From positions 124,001 through 188,000 of the forward strand of contig NW_020825340.1 of NCBI RefSeq assembly GCF_003286085.1: DNA of 64,000 nucleotides, given 5' to 3'. The notes under the pieces are model-generated. The model was not told the DNA's origin. It did no database searches and worked only from the letters and a program-made list of their open reading frames with translations. The translations under genes were made by a program, and so were the position numbers. Source of the stretch: Drosophila persimilis. Lineage: Eukaryota > Arthropoda > Insecta > Diptera > Drosophilidae. The stretch's first letter is position 1. Each line of letters starts with the position of its first letter. Shown here piece after piece: positions 24,149 through 37,900 of this stretch.

Positions 24149-27100
24149 TTATGCAGCCAGCATATTGCGTATGTTCTTCGGCGTGTTCTCCTCGTTCAGA
24201 TGCTTCGTCGTGTAGCGCAGGGCATTGAGCAGTGGCTCCGCCTTGATGGCTGGCTGGGCCTGCAGCAGTCGCACACAGCCCTTCACATCCACGTGGGCGC
24301 CGCGCACGAATGCCCCAACTGGATGCACGTGATCGTAGAGTATGACCAGGCCAACCATCACACGCAGCACCAGCATTTTCGTATCTTCCCGCTCGATCTG
24401 TTGCAGCAGTTTCCTACAGCAAATACAAATGGCATTAGTTTCGAAATAGCAGCAAGCAGCAAACAATTCGTGATCTGATGTGATACTTACGGATTCTCCA
24501 GCATTCTGAGGCACACCTTGGCCATGGTGCCCAGTGTTTCCGTTGTGTTTTGGACATCGTCGGCATTGTCGTTAACAAACTTCGATGTCGCCTCGCTCAG
24601 CACCTTGAGCATGGGCGTGGCATGGGCATAGAAGAGGGACATGCGATTGGCCAGCTCCGTGCTGACCATCATGTTCTCCGTGGAGTCCACCCGCTGGCGG
24701 CTCACGATGCGTCTGTAGTAGCTGAAATCATTCTGTATGGCGGGTGTTTTCATCTGTAAATAGGATCACGGAAAGCAAAACATTTTTTAAACTCAGTACA
24801 GATGAGACGTAATTCGATTGGGGTGGTTTTATTAAATGTGTTTACAGGAAAATGGGTAAAATGGATAAGTAAATACAAAGTTCCCCAAGAAAAAACCAGA
24901 TTCTAAATGTTCAATTTAAATAAATGTGTCATAGCAGTCGGCTTTCCGTCTTCGATGGGACTGCGGCCCCGAGTTTTGAAGCACTTGCCCAGTGTCTGCG
25001 TTGCGATGAAACGTTTTCCAGCACTTGTCCTTGTTTGCCTCTAATTACGGTTGAGACTTTAAAATCTAATTGCTGTACGTGACACCTCAATTTACCCGTT
25101 GTCCGGGCACCTGGCGACTCCGTAGTTTTCCCCGATTCCACAGCCAGGCCCAAAAACACTTAAGTTGTCAGGGCTGCATATTGCGAGCCGTGCGTGAGAA
25201 AATAACTTCAGAGAGCCGAGCCGCCGCCATGCCACGAATTTCTGAGTCAAGTCGCTGCCTGGGCTGGCTGTTGTGGCGTTGCTCATCCATCCAGTCACCT
25301 TGACAGAGGCGCTGCTCGAAACATGCATTAGTTTTGTATACTATATGGCGAAACTTTATATAAATACGTTATTAGCATAAATCGTTCTGAACAGTCACAA
25401 ATGATGCGGCGACCAGGACAGATCCACAGCCACAGCAGCAGCCCCAGCAGCAGCAGCATCATCCGCTGGGTGAGTGCTTACAATATACACACATTCTTTT
25501 GTTACATTTTCCCCCGGGTTGAGAAAATAAAACTACAAATGTTGTATACTAAACAGACGGAAAATTTAGGTGTTGTTTCGAACAAATCTGAACCGAGACT
25601 GAATATTTTCAATAATATAATCCGGCATAACAAAAATAGTCAGCCTGCTAGATCTCCATTCGCAAGATTATATATATATATAGATGATTAATCGTTTAAT
25701 GATTCTCACAGCACCTATCTGCATCGCTTCTACTGATGATAAATGCAATCTGTGTAACAAGTCAATATGCATCACCTTATGGCAGCAGCAGTCAGGCTTA
25801 TGGCTACAATCTGCCACCACAACAACAACAACAACAACAACAGCAGGAAAATGCTTATGCAACTCCCCAGCAGCTGAACTACGCCCAACAATATCCCGCC
25901 GTCCCAGCAGCAGCAGTGCAATCTCTGTGGTCTGGAGCTCCCATTGTAGTCAATGACAATCTATATAGCGCGAACAGCAATCTGGGACAGGAACAACTGG
26001 AGCAGCAACGTTATGTCACCATCAACGGCTATTACGGAGAGGATTACCCCGGGCGACAGTACACACAATTTCCCAATTGGCGCTACAACAATCCCGAGAG
26101 GCAGAGGAAGGAACCAGAGGTACCGCCACCGCCGACACGTGCAGTCAATCACAACTACAACAATGTGCCTGGCTATGTGTACTACCAGCAACAGGAGCCT
26201 CCAGTTCAGCCAAGGATCCAGCCTACAGTTCAGCCACGGCTTCTGCCGGAGTATAAGCCCCAGTTTAGACCCGAGTTGGACTCCAGCGAAGCCCGCCGCG
26301 AGGAGGAGCAAGTGGTCCACATTGGCGGCAGTCGCTCTTTGGCCGGAAACAACTATAACTACAACTACAAGCACAATGACAATGACAATCAGAACTACTT
26401 TGAGCTAGCACAGCCCTGGCGTCGACGTAATTTTGAGTCGACATATGCGGAGCACTTTTCCAATTACCTCCGCAAATATCCGCAGCGCCTGCAGCCGGTC
26501 TACAGCACGGGCGAAAACTTCGATGACAAATGAGTGCTGCGATTATCTAGTTATCTAGTTTTATGGCATATAATAAATCCCATCAAATTTTGTATTCCCT
26601 TTTCTGTCAAATACTCCGGAAATTGGTATTCCTTTGGCCAAAAGGACTTGGCTGACTAACCGGCTGCCGAGCGATCGGCGATCGGTCCGACAGGCCACAG
26701 AAGTTCGCTCCAGGAAGCCCATGGAGTGGCTTCAGTCCTGCTGTGTGCAACATTCCCTCGATGCTGCTGTCGTAGGCCAACGACTGCCCCTCTCCTGTTT
26801 GTTTGGTCGAATGACTCCAATAAAGCATGTCGTTAAAATGAAGCCAGTTACAAGTGAAGTCAATAAATATTGCAGCATACTTTGCCGCTGCACGGGAGAC
26901 AATGAAAACCGGAGAACAGAGCCCCAGAGCCGCAGAGCCGCAGAGTCGCCAGAGACAATGGGTTTCTATAGAGAAACGGAAGTAGCTGTTAGTTAGAAGG
27001 CACGTTTGAGCTATATACACACACTTTTACAGTCGAGTATCTGTGTTCAAGTGCATCTGACACTTTGGCCACACAATGAACGTGCAGTTTGCAGCATTTA

Positions 27101-28524
27101 ACATCATCAACAGCATCATCATCATCATCATCATCAGCAACATCATCGCTTCCCATCAAGAGCCAGGAAAGTGGTAGACATCAGAGGGAACAAGCCGACG
27201 ACTACGACTACGACTCCGACAAGGAGAATGACTTTGCGGGTCCCTCCCCATCCCCATCCACAACCAAATCGATTTGAGGAAAAGTTTTGCACAAGCGGAA
27301 ACGAGCCATGGGAAATGCGGCGACTCACAGAGATTTTCCATTAAATGAATCGATTTTGTTTGGCACCACCGGACAATAAAAGCCGCACAGAAAGTGTGGC
27401 CGGTCTGCAGCTAGTACATGGCTTGGATTTAACCCAGTCTCCAGCGATTAGTTTGCATATCGACATACTTATGGCCAGCACTGTGTGGTTTCCATCCGGC
27501 CATTGGCTGTTGGCCATTTCGTTGGCGTGCGTGTCAATGTTGCTGATGTTTCACTGTAGATTTTTACTCAATGAGCGGCAGCACGCGCTGCTCGTCGCTG
27601 AGACCAGGCGGTATTGCGACTAGGAGATACCCTACAGGCAGCTTTAGTCCTTGGATTATACGGGAATATACACATCGATTGGGTGTTTGGGTTCCCCATA
27701 CGAAGGGACATGCAGATGTGGCTCATTGAACCATTGGAGTTTGTTAGGAATCCCATATACCCTGTACACTCTTCGAGTGCCGGGTACACATATCAGTCAG
27801 TCAGTCAGTCAGTCAATTAAAAATGCAACCACGCGCGCCATGAGCTGGCGGAGACTTGGTTTGGCTTCGTTAGTCTTTGCCTGTCGACAGACAGCCCCCA
27901 CAAAAGGTGGCCAAGCAGCAGACACAGCAGATACATAGATACAGACGGCAAACAAACACACAACAAACAGACGCCAAAGAAGACAACATTCAATGCTGGC
28001 CTGACCCACGCGCCATGCCTCGAGTCCCGTGGGCGTGCTGGCTCTTCCAAATATGAGCCGACATGTAAACACCCAAACCCTCGACCCACACTGCACCGGG
28101 CTGCCGTGCGGCACCTCACTCACCTTGTACTCATCGAATTTCAATACGAATTCTAAAATCTCGGCCAGCTGCTTGACCAGGGCCTGCTGTGTCTCCAAAT
28201 GCTGCGTTGGATTCAACTTGCCGCCGACCAGTTGGCCCAGCAGCTTCGGCACAATCTTGTCCAGCTCCATGGAGTGCTCGTAGCAGCGTTTCAGTTTGGT
28301 GACCAGCGGCAGTACGGCGGACCAGGCTTTGCCCGTCACCTCGGGCGAGGGATCGGCTATGGCTTCGCGGATTTCCTTGCCGGCACCCTGTAAACAGAGA
28401 GGGAGAGAGAAACAGAAGAAAACTCCGTCAATAATGTGTGTATGGCATGCGAGCAATTAATAGGCATTTCTTGGTTCATTTTTCGCCAGAGCTGACCACA
28501 TTTTATGCATTTATTTTATTACAA

Positions 28525-28556
<32 letters not shown>

Positions 28557-29603
28557 TGTGCTTTTATTTCTATGCCACATGCAACAGTAACGATGTGGCC
28601 CGACCATTGACCGACGCAGCGCAGAGCAGCGATTTTTATCGATGCTTTATGATCTACTAAAATAAAGGAAAAGCACACCACAAAAGCTAACGAACAACGG
28701 CCATTGCATGCCACTCTCGGACTCGGACTCGGACTCGCACTCGGACTGGGACTCGGATGGGGATGGGGAGTGCAGTGGAGTGGAGTTCACTTTTCATGTG
28801 CGCCATGCAATCAGCAGAGCAGCGAAATGGCGTTGATTATTTCAATTGCTGCCTGTCTTCGCTTCGAACATATTGCACGTTTTTCAAATACATTTCAAGT
28901 GGCAATTATAACTGTAACGAATTCATCATTTGAACTGGAGATGGCTATCCCGTTTGCCGGCCGAGAGTGTCGTGCGAAAAGTAATCAACAATTAAAGGCA
29001 GCTTTAAAGTTTCCTGCAAACTAGAACAGTGTTGGCAAACGACACTAATCTAAGCGTTGATTCGCCTGGCTTTGGCCCCTGCCAACTTCCATTCAATTCC
29101 ATTCCATTTTTGGTGGAACCACATGCTGCTCCCCCCCCACCCCTGGGCTGTTGTGGTTGCGTGTCTAACCGATTGATGCCTCCCCATATTGGCATATGTA
29201 TATTAAAGGGGGGGATTATATATAGAAATAACCTCAACTCTGTGATTACAAAAAAAAAAAGAAAACATGCGAATTACGCACAGCTCAGTGGGCTGGCAAG
29301 TTCAAGCCCCAATCTCCAAGATCCAAGCTCCACGCTCTGCGCAAGAGATAGACGGAGCACGAGAGCCATAGAAAGAGGTGTTTCGAGTGAATGAGTGGGT
29401 TGGGCGTGCGGTTATTTTCGGTTTGCACACACCTCTACTCGTTTCCACCTATCTTTCCCCTCCTTCTTGGCAACTTCTCCACTTCTCCACTTCTCCACTG
29501 GTGGTGCTAATGTAATGGGGCAGCACGTGTTGTGTGTTTATAATTAAATCGCTGCGCATATCAACAAGAGCAAACACACCTCAGACATCAGATACAGGGA
29601 GGG

Positions 29604-29641
<38 letters not shown>

Positions 29642-31857
29642 GCACACGCAGACACCCGTTTCCTTTGGCAGCTATTCCTTTACATAGTAATCATAATAAA
29701 AATGCAACTGTCTGTCCATAGCAATGCATTCGCAATGCCCTCTGTGTGCTGGCATCTCTTTTCACTCTACATAATTTACACCTGTCTGTAAGTCAAGTCA
29801 TGTCCTTGGTCGTCTCCTCCGGCTGCTGCTGCCTTGACTGCTGCTTGCACTTGAGGCAGTCCAGAATGTTTAACGCCCACAAACAAGTAAACAAACCGAC
29901 AGAAGGCAACACAAGTCGATGGCTAGAGCGGTGCGAGGTGTGAGGTGGGGTGCTGCTGTCGTTGACTTGGCCCTCCCTCCCCCCCCCCCCCCTCGCCATT
30001 TACTGGCATTGTCTCGTTTACGCCAGCGACTCTGTAAGGACCCTTGAGAGGAGGAGGCGAGCCTGCAACGGAAACTGCGATGCTAGCTGCTCTGGGAGCT
30101 GGCATGTCCGTGTGGGCGCCCCGTTGTTTACCAGCATTCCATGCCACAGAGATTTCAGGCAGAGATTTCTCAAAGCGAGAGGGTAGGAGGCGGGAGGGCC
30201 TACATATGGCCAAGTGTTAGTCGTAGAAGGGTCCACGTTCAGAGCGAGTGCAACCCTTTAACAGACAAGTCCATCTGGAAGAGGGAACCGAAGCCTTGAC
30301 GGTTCCCCCTTAAAGCTTTCGTCTTTGTTTCTTTTCGCTCATTTTGTGCTGAAGAGCTAAAAAAAACAAAGGGCGTAGGTGGTGCTGCGTTTTGTCACAG
30401 GAAACCCATCCTCCTGCTCCTCCTCCACCTCATCCTTATCCCCCTCCTCTCTCGCTCCAGCAATCGTTTGTTGATTCATCAACGCTGCGCATCCACTAAC
30501 CATCCAAGCATCCGTCCCGCAAACAACTTGGCTGTGCTCCATTTGTCCGCGTACACGTGCTGTCTGCTAAAGCATTTACCGTCCAAACAAGAGCTCTGAG
30601 CAGGGGAGAAGAAACCACAACAAACTTGAACTTGCATGACTCTTTCATGGTTGCATGAGAAAGAAGAGCTGTAACTGTTTCGTTTTGTAACTGTTTCTAG
30701 TTTTGGTTTTAATTAACAGACACCCACCCCAGCTGCGGCTTGCCCCTGTTTGCGGCTCCAAAACTCCACTCCAGGTCTCCCCTCATTTCTCCACTGATTA
30801 CTCATCATCATCATCATCATCATCATGATGATCAGTAGAGTAGCAACATTTCAGCATAAAAGCGCAATCAGTCAGCGTTTCATTTATTCGAGAGAAAAAC
30901 GCAGAGCAAAAAAATGGGTTTCCATCCATGGAGGAGCCACAGCAGCAGCAGATTACGACCGCTTACATCTAGTTGAATAGTTAATTAACTTCTGGCTGTG
31001 AGTGTTGCATCTGCCGCAGAATGGAAGTGTTTTTAATTGAAAATGAAATTAGAGGCAGCAATGCGGAAGTGCGGAAATGCAGAAATCCAGAAATGGAGAC
31101 AGGGGGAAAGAGAATTGCACACAAAGCGATAGTTTGTTGGCTTTGCTCTAGATAATCATCGATGACAGCCTCTTAGGGCCTGTATGACATCATATTTTCC
31201 TTAATGATAACCATTTCAACTAATTATGCACTCACTATTCTGGGGCTACTCTGAGTAATCTATTTTTGTTCTCCTCACTAACTTTTCTAAAGAAAATAAT
31301 AGCTGATATTCTATCAAAAGTGGATGCAAAATGTTCAAAGCTTGTGCTCTCAACTTCTGTCTTTGTGTGGAATTCCAGCCGAGTGTCATACAGACTTTAA
31401 TGATTGCACTTAAATCAGGGACTACTGCAGGCGCCGAGAGAGACCGAGAGGGACCGAGAGGGAGCTGCTTATCCAAACAATCGCCTGTTGCTGTTCCGGA
31501 TCGGACTTTCGCCCACAATGGAAACGCGTGACGCTATCAAATAGTTTCTCTCATGTGTTTTGCCTCTACAGAAGGAGATAGCCAAAGAAAAGTTTGTTGG
31601 ATTCTCGCTGCAAAGCAACGCCCTCGAGAGGACATGGCAATTCATCAAGCAACTTTATCGAAACATTTGTGCAATTCATCAACGAACGTTTATCGATTTA
31701 TTCAACTGCATCGATATCCAGAGTACATTTATCTAATTTCCCTTGGCTTGCATCATCAGCGACAGTGATTGAAATTCCCAACACGTTGAAGTGAATCAAT
31801 GAATGAATGGTTGAACAAACACAACAACAAAATGACACAAAATATGCCACAGCGAAC

Positions 31858-31951
<94 letters not shown>

Positions 31952-34900
31952 GGAGACGGAGAGGGACAACAAATCAATGCAAATTTATTCCAGGAAAAGA
32001 ACACAAAACCAAAGAAAGAGAGAGGGATGGAGAGAGAGAGAGAGAGTAAAATGGATTCTTTTATGACTGTTAATTTCTCATAATTTATTTTTAATAAGAA
32101 AAAGGCTAAAGAAAACCGACACACGACAAATGGAAAATGAAAACAGAACAAAGGAGACGAGACGAGACCCCAAAAGCGACAACGCACGAGTGCCCGATCG
32201 AGTGACGGGTGACAGCTCCCACAGACACCCGGACGCCTTGGATGACAACAACAAGCGACACGACAACGACAACGATGATGATGATGATGATGATGATGAC
32301 TACAGCCGGGGTGCAGCTTACGATTTTCACATAGCGCCACCCCGGGCCCGAGTACATAATCATAAATATTTCATAATTCGCATACCCTATAGCCGTGGAG
32401 TGCGGGGGTTGTATGGGTTGTATATCGCTAGGCCACATGCAGTATATTTTGAAATATATATACAAATATAGCCAGATCTGTCACCTTCTTGTGTTGTTGT
32501 TGCAAGGGGTATTTCCGAGTGCGGAATACCCTAAAAATTCTATTGCCCCATTATTCAATTATGTATGCATGTAAACTTGTGCTTATGTTTTGATATCTTT
32601 CGTCTCCTTCCGCTGACGGGACTGACTTCTTAATTATTCAATGGACAAGAGACTTCCCCCAACCCCCCCACCGCCTGGACCCACTCAGAATGTTCTTTGT
32701 ACTCCCGTTTCGTTTCAAAGTTTGCTATCAACGACAGCAACATGTGTATTGCAAAAGTCTCCACTGTGCTCTCTGTGGAAACCGCTGACTCCCAAGTCTG
32801 AAAGAGAGAGAGAGAGAGAGAGACTGAACAGCCATGGCTTTAGTGAGTCACAAGACAGACCCCCCCCCCGACCACCGATCGTTGACTGTCGGCAGATACA
32901 GAAATAAGCTTTATAGCGTGATAGAGAGATAGAGAAATAGGGAGTGAGGTGATTTTATGGCTAAACTATTGATGATGCTGTGGCATCATTGTACACCAAT
33001 TAGAAGATCAATTACCACTTGAGGCAATGCAATAAAAATAGACAGATGCATCCGTGCTTTCAGCTGAAAAAAAAACACACACAATTGTTGCAACAGATTT
33101 GGTCATTCAATGAGGGCCCAGGGCCTACGCATCAGCTCTAGATGGAAGTGAATCATTACCATCCCATACCACCGCACAGTAAGTGCGAACAAAGGACTAC
33201 CACAATCACTGGAGATTGTACCAACAGAAATCCATATGTATGTGGCATGTAAATCAACCGCAAATGGTGCGGTGCGTGAGTTGGAAATTCAATTAACATT
33301 TATTTCAACTCGAAAATAAGCCATAACAATGTGAGAGAATGGCTTAATTTTCTCAAGGGCCATGGCCACACGGTATGAGGCGGCTTTTCGGTGTCACGAG
33401 CGCCACAGTCCGTATGTAATTTATCAAGATAATCAGAGAACGGGAACAAAAGCAATACGTTGACCGAAAAGCCAGATACCCTAACAAATGGATCGTTTCG
33501 AAGGCTCATAGTCTGATATTCATTCGATTGGGATAGTATTGAAAGATAGAAAGATACTGGCACTAAGGCTAATAGTTAAAGTAGAACAGATTTTCAATCT
33601 CTTGTGCAATATTTATAGTATCCCCATCACTGGAAGGGTATAGAAGCCATAAAAACACCAGCGAACGTAATAAAGATTAGATAAACATGTGAAATTATCA
33701 ATGTCGCCAGCAATCCTGACGGGGACAGAGAAGGGGAGAGTGATAGAAAGAGAGAGCAACGAAACATTCGATATGGCAAATGATTGCACTCCAATTATCG
33801 ACAGCCGCTTATCGGAAGCGCTCACACAACACGAAGCATTGTGTGTGTGCGTGTGTGTGTGCCCTGGAGCCCGGGATTGACGCATTCCGCGTGGGGCCGC
33901 CGTCGCAGCCACACAAATGTCAATGTCCCCCACTGCAGCCAAGAGAGAGAGAGAGAGAGAGACAGAGAGGGAGCAGAAGCAGGACAGCTGTCACATTCCC
34001 ATATTACACATGTCACTCTCTCTCCTCGTGTCACTCTCCTCTTGTCCCTCTTGTTTTCTCAATTAAGGCGGCACATAAATCACATTTGCCATTCCGCAGA
34101 TGGCGGTGGGGGGGAGGCGGAGGAGGAATTGGTATCGGATCTGCATATCGATTACACACTGCACCTAGGCAGTGTTGTAAAATGCAAAAACAGCTTTTGG
34201 GAATTGGGTTAACAGTGGGACATAAAACATTTGTGGACTGTTTATTTTGTGCAAATTACACACAAAAAATGTTAAACAAAAAACCAAAACCAAAACCACA
34301 GGTCCGTCCGTGCTCATAAACGGTTGGCTCGTAAAAGAATAACAAAAATAATTTTCTGCACACAGACGCCTGCCTGCCGTAAAAGCAGCTGCACTTTGCT
34401 ATTTGCTGTTGTTGCACTTTCCACGCAGTTCCTAAGCTGCTTAGAGACCCAGACGCCAGGCCCCAGACACCAGACAGACGACAAGAACAGACACCGGGGG
34501 CGAAGAACCAGCCCCCAGTCCCAGTCCCAGTCCCAGTCCCAGCCCCAGCCACACAGATGTCGTAAATTATACATTTGACAATTTTAAAGATGCTTTTGGG
34601 AATGGAGAAATATTTAGAATGCTGCATTTGCTGCAGAGGCAGGTAAACGACACTGGACAACGATGGAAGATGTACTTCAACTTTTGCCGTTGCCAAGTTG
34701 TTGTTTTGCCGTTTAAATAGCTTAACCCTTGTGCATATGGCATATGAGAGTGCAACAAAGAAATGCTCAGCGATTTATTCAATTGAATTAAATTTGGTTA
34801 ACAAATCAACACTCTGTTCTCAGTGTCATTTCAATAAATCACACAATCACAAAAATGTGTCACCGCCTACAGTGCGTTGCAATATTTTATGGCTACTAAA

Positions 34901-37900
34901 GAACTAAGAAATAATGCACCAAAACTCCACATAGCACATTTTGGTATAAAGTTCTAGCCCTCTTTTCCCCCTTTTCCCATTCGAAGTCTTGAACCCCACT
35001 TTAGTTGTCACATCTGCATATCCCCCCACCCACGTTGGGGCACACAAATGTGCGAGTACTCAAAATGAGAGCAAAAGAAACTTAAATACACATTTGTGAA
35101 AGCAATGAAATGTTTTAAACATTCCATTTATTTACTTGGAACTGTGTTTACGTTGTTTGGGTTTCTCTATTTTTGGCGTAATTAATTTCCAGTTGATGGC
35201 CTCGGAAATAGGTACGAAAATAAGTCCAAAATCCATAAACAATTAACAAATGGCCCCCCCGCCCCCGCCATCAAAACGGACGGATAGGAAAGTGAAACCT
35301 GCAGTAAATCTACTAAATATGATATAAAATGTGGTCTCCAAAGGGGAAAGAGGGGTTTTCCATTACAAAATGGAAGTTTTACATAACGGAAATTGATGAA
35401 GCGGTTAGATCTGTTGCACACTTTCATAGGATCGCCATATATGTATGCACCTATGGATACTCGGAGGGGCATTATGTTATAATATTCAAATGCTGATCGC
35501 TGGCACGCACATTATAATAATTATATTGACTGGCCAACCGAGTGACCACCACACGCCGGAAGTTCTCCCTCTCCCTCTCGCTCTGCCTGAGTCTCCGGTT
35601 TGTGTTTTAGTATTCGCGCACATCATTTAAGTGGTTCGTGGAAAGGGAATGAAAACTGGAAGAGAGGTACGAGAATATATATATACATATGTATATACAT
35701 ATATAAGTGTCTAATGACTGCTCATTCGGTTTCTGTGATTATTGTGATTGCTGCTGCTGCAGTCTGCTGTCTGCTTCCATTGTAAAACTGACATTAAATA
35801 CTTAAATGTATTTATGCATACTCGTATATGATGACGATAAATCGCTTTTCGTATGTGGAGCAGCGGAACGCAGTCTTTTAAATGGGTCGCTCGCACATCA
35901 ATTTTGGGGCTAAGGGCTCCCCCTTTTTTGTGCGTGGAAGCAGGAATATAAACTGTGGGAATTTAGTTAATCGGAGGCTTAAAAGGGGGGATTTTACGGA
36001 GGGAATTATGGGGCTTATAACAGATTTCGCAAGTGCTTTCCAAGTTTGATCGCAAACCTTAAAAGAAAGCACTGAAAACAGTTTGCTATTTAATGACTCA
36101 ATTTGTAAGTAATTCCATGACACATTACGCAAATCTACCCTTCAGATATATACTGATTACCCGAGACCACAAAAGTCTGTTCTGTGGTTCGTTCTGTTAA
36201 GCATTTCGCATTTTGTTTGTGCTTTTGTTTTTCTGCTTTTCTGCTTTTCTGTGTAATGCAGTTCAAGGTTTCGTATTGGATTACTCGCATGTGTTCCACA
36301 GATATCGCCTGGGCTGTCAATGGCATGAAAAACCACAATATTTATGGGTTAATTCATATAATTAAATAATATATACATGTGCCACACACTCGTACTCGCG
36401 TAGCTCATCAAATTTCAATGGTGTTTGGCCCACATTTCCGATAAACTTTTATATCCATCTTTTTCTACCCACATGATGATATTACCTTTCATGTTTTTAT
36501 TGTTGTTTTGTTATTGTTCAGGTGTGTGTGTGCTTTGCTTTCTGTTACTAGTATTTAGGGCCCTTTGTTGACCCTGTTGTTGTTTGTTTAGTGCACACAC
36601 AAGAGGCGCCTTTTATTCGATATCTGGTATCTGGTCTGGGCCAATATTTGACAATAGAGACACTAACAAGTGCCGGTAAATCACCTAGAAAAGCCAGCAG
36701 CTATGCCTATGGCTGTCGAAAGAAAGTGGTATGGGATTCTATTCTTTATTCTCTCTCATATTTTCTCTTGCTGTCGCTTGGGAGACCATGCTTAAGCTTA
36801 GTACTCGCACTTTCCTCTAATAAAATAATCAAAATAACTCCGGAATGTGGTCAATATTTATAAAGTTATAGTACAACAGGGCCACACTGCTTTACAAAGA
36901 AATAAATGCCACTTTTGGCAAATTTTGCGATAGTTTATTTTATTTTTTGGTTGGTTTTTGGTTGCCTTTTGGTTGAGGTGCAGCAAATGCAACAAAATAA
37001 ACAACAACAACAAAAAGTCGTCCGATTTTTTCTCGTCGCATTTTTCACTCTATTTATAGCGAGTAGATGGAGGCACGGAGGAAGCGGAGAGGCAGAAGCA
37101 GCAAAAAGGAGAACACCAAGTTTTTTCCATTTTTCCAGCTTTTGGCGCATTGCCAAAGTTCTGTGTTTTTTTTTTCTCTTTCTGTTGTATGAGGGGGTAA
37201 GTAGGGGGTCACCTGCTCCATAACCAGTTTGTTTGCCTTGGCAACCAGTTCCACCCCATGCCAAAGCCACCCACCCACTCAGGAGGAGGATGGTTGGTGG
37301 CTAAAGAGGGGGATCAAAAAAGTTGCAATGAAACTAAAATTCAGGCCACAAATTAAGCGCATTTTAAGTAGTTGGTTTCGGCTGGGATCGACTCTGAAAA
37401 AGAGGAATAAAGGCAAAGGTGTGGTGCGATGCGATGCGGTGCGGTGCAGCGCAAGGGTTAAATGGCCACAGAGGTCGTCTTTGTTGGTGCTTCAGTGGGT
37501 CACACAAGGGAAATGAGCTCATTGGCACACATTTTCCAGTTCATTTGCGTTGATTAAAGCTTTTTGGGCCTGACATTTGTTTGCCGTTTGCCGTCTGTCG
37601 CCCCTACCCTCTCTATCCCTGTCCCGTTCTGTCTGAAAGCCAATTAATAATTTCGCACACAAACAAGCGTCGAATTTTCGAACTCGAATCTAGGCGCTTA
37701 GGCAAAGGTCAACAGAAAAAACGCGTTGAGAGTGGAGCCGCCTTTGAGCTGTGACTAATTCTCTCCCCGAAAAAAGAGTGAGAGACGAATGCAAGAGAGA
37801 AAGAGTGTGTGAAAAGCAACGGCAAAAGTTTGTCAGTGACGTCAGTGGAGCGATAATGAAAGAAGTTCTCACTGGCCGCACCACTGATCATGCGGGCACG

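Noticed and set aside
27089..27277. Ser-rich ORF in CYRI intron 2
   Set aside because: Derived from an ATC repeat, with no signal peptide, domain or splice context.
31799..32083. Plus-strand ORF rich in Arg-Glu
   Set aside because: It is the translation of the (GA)n array and has no other protein character.
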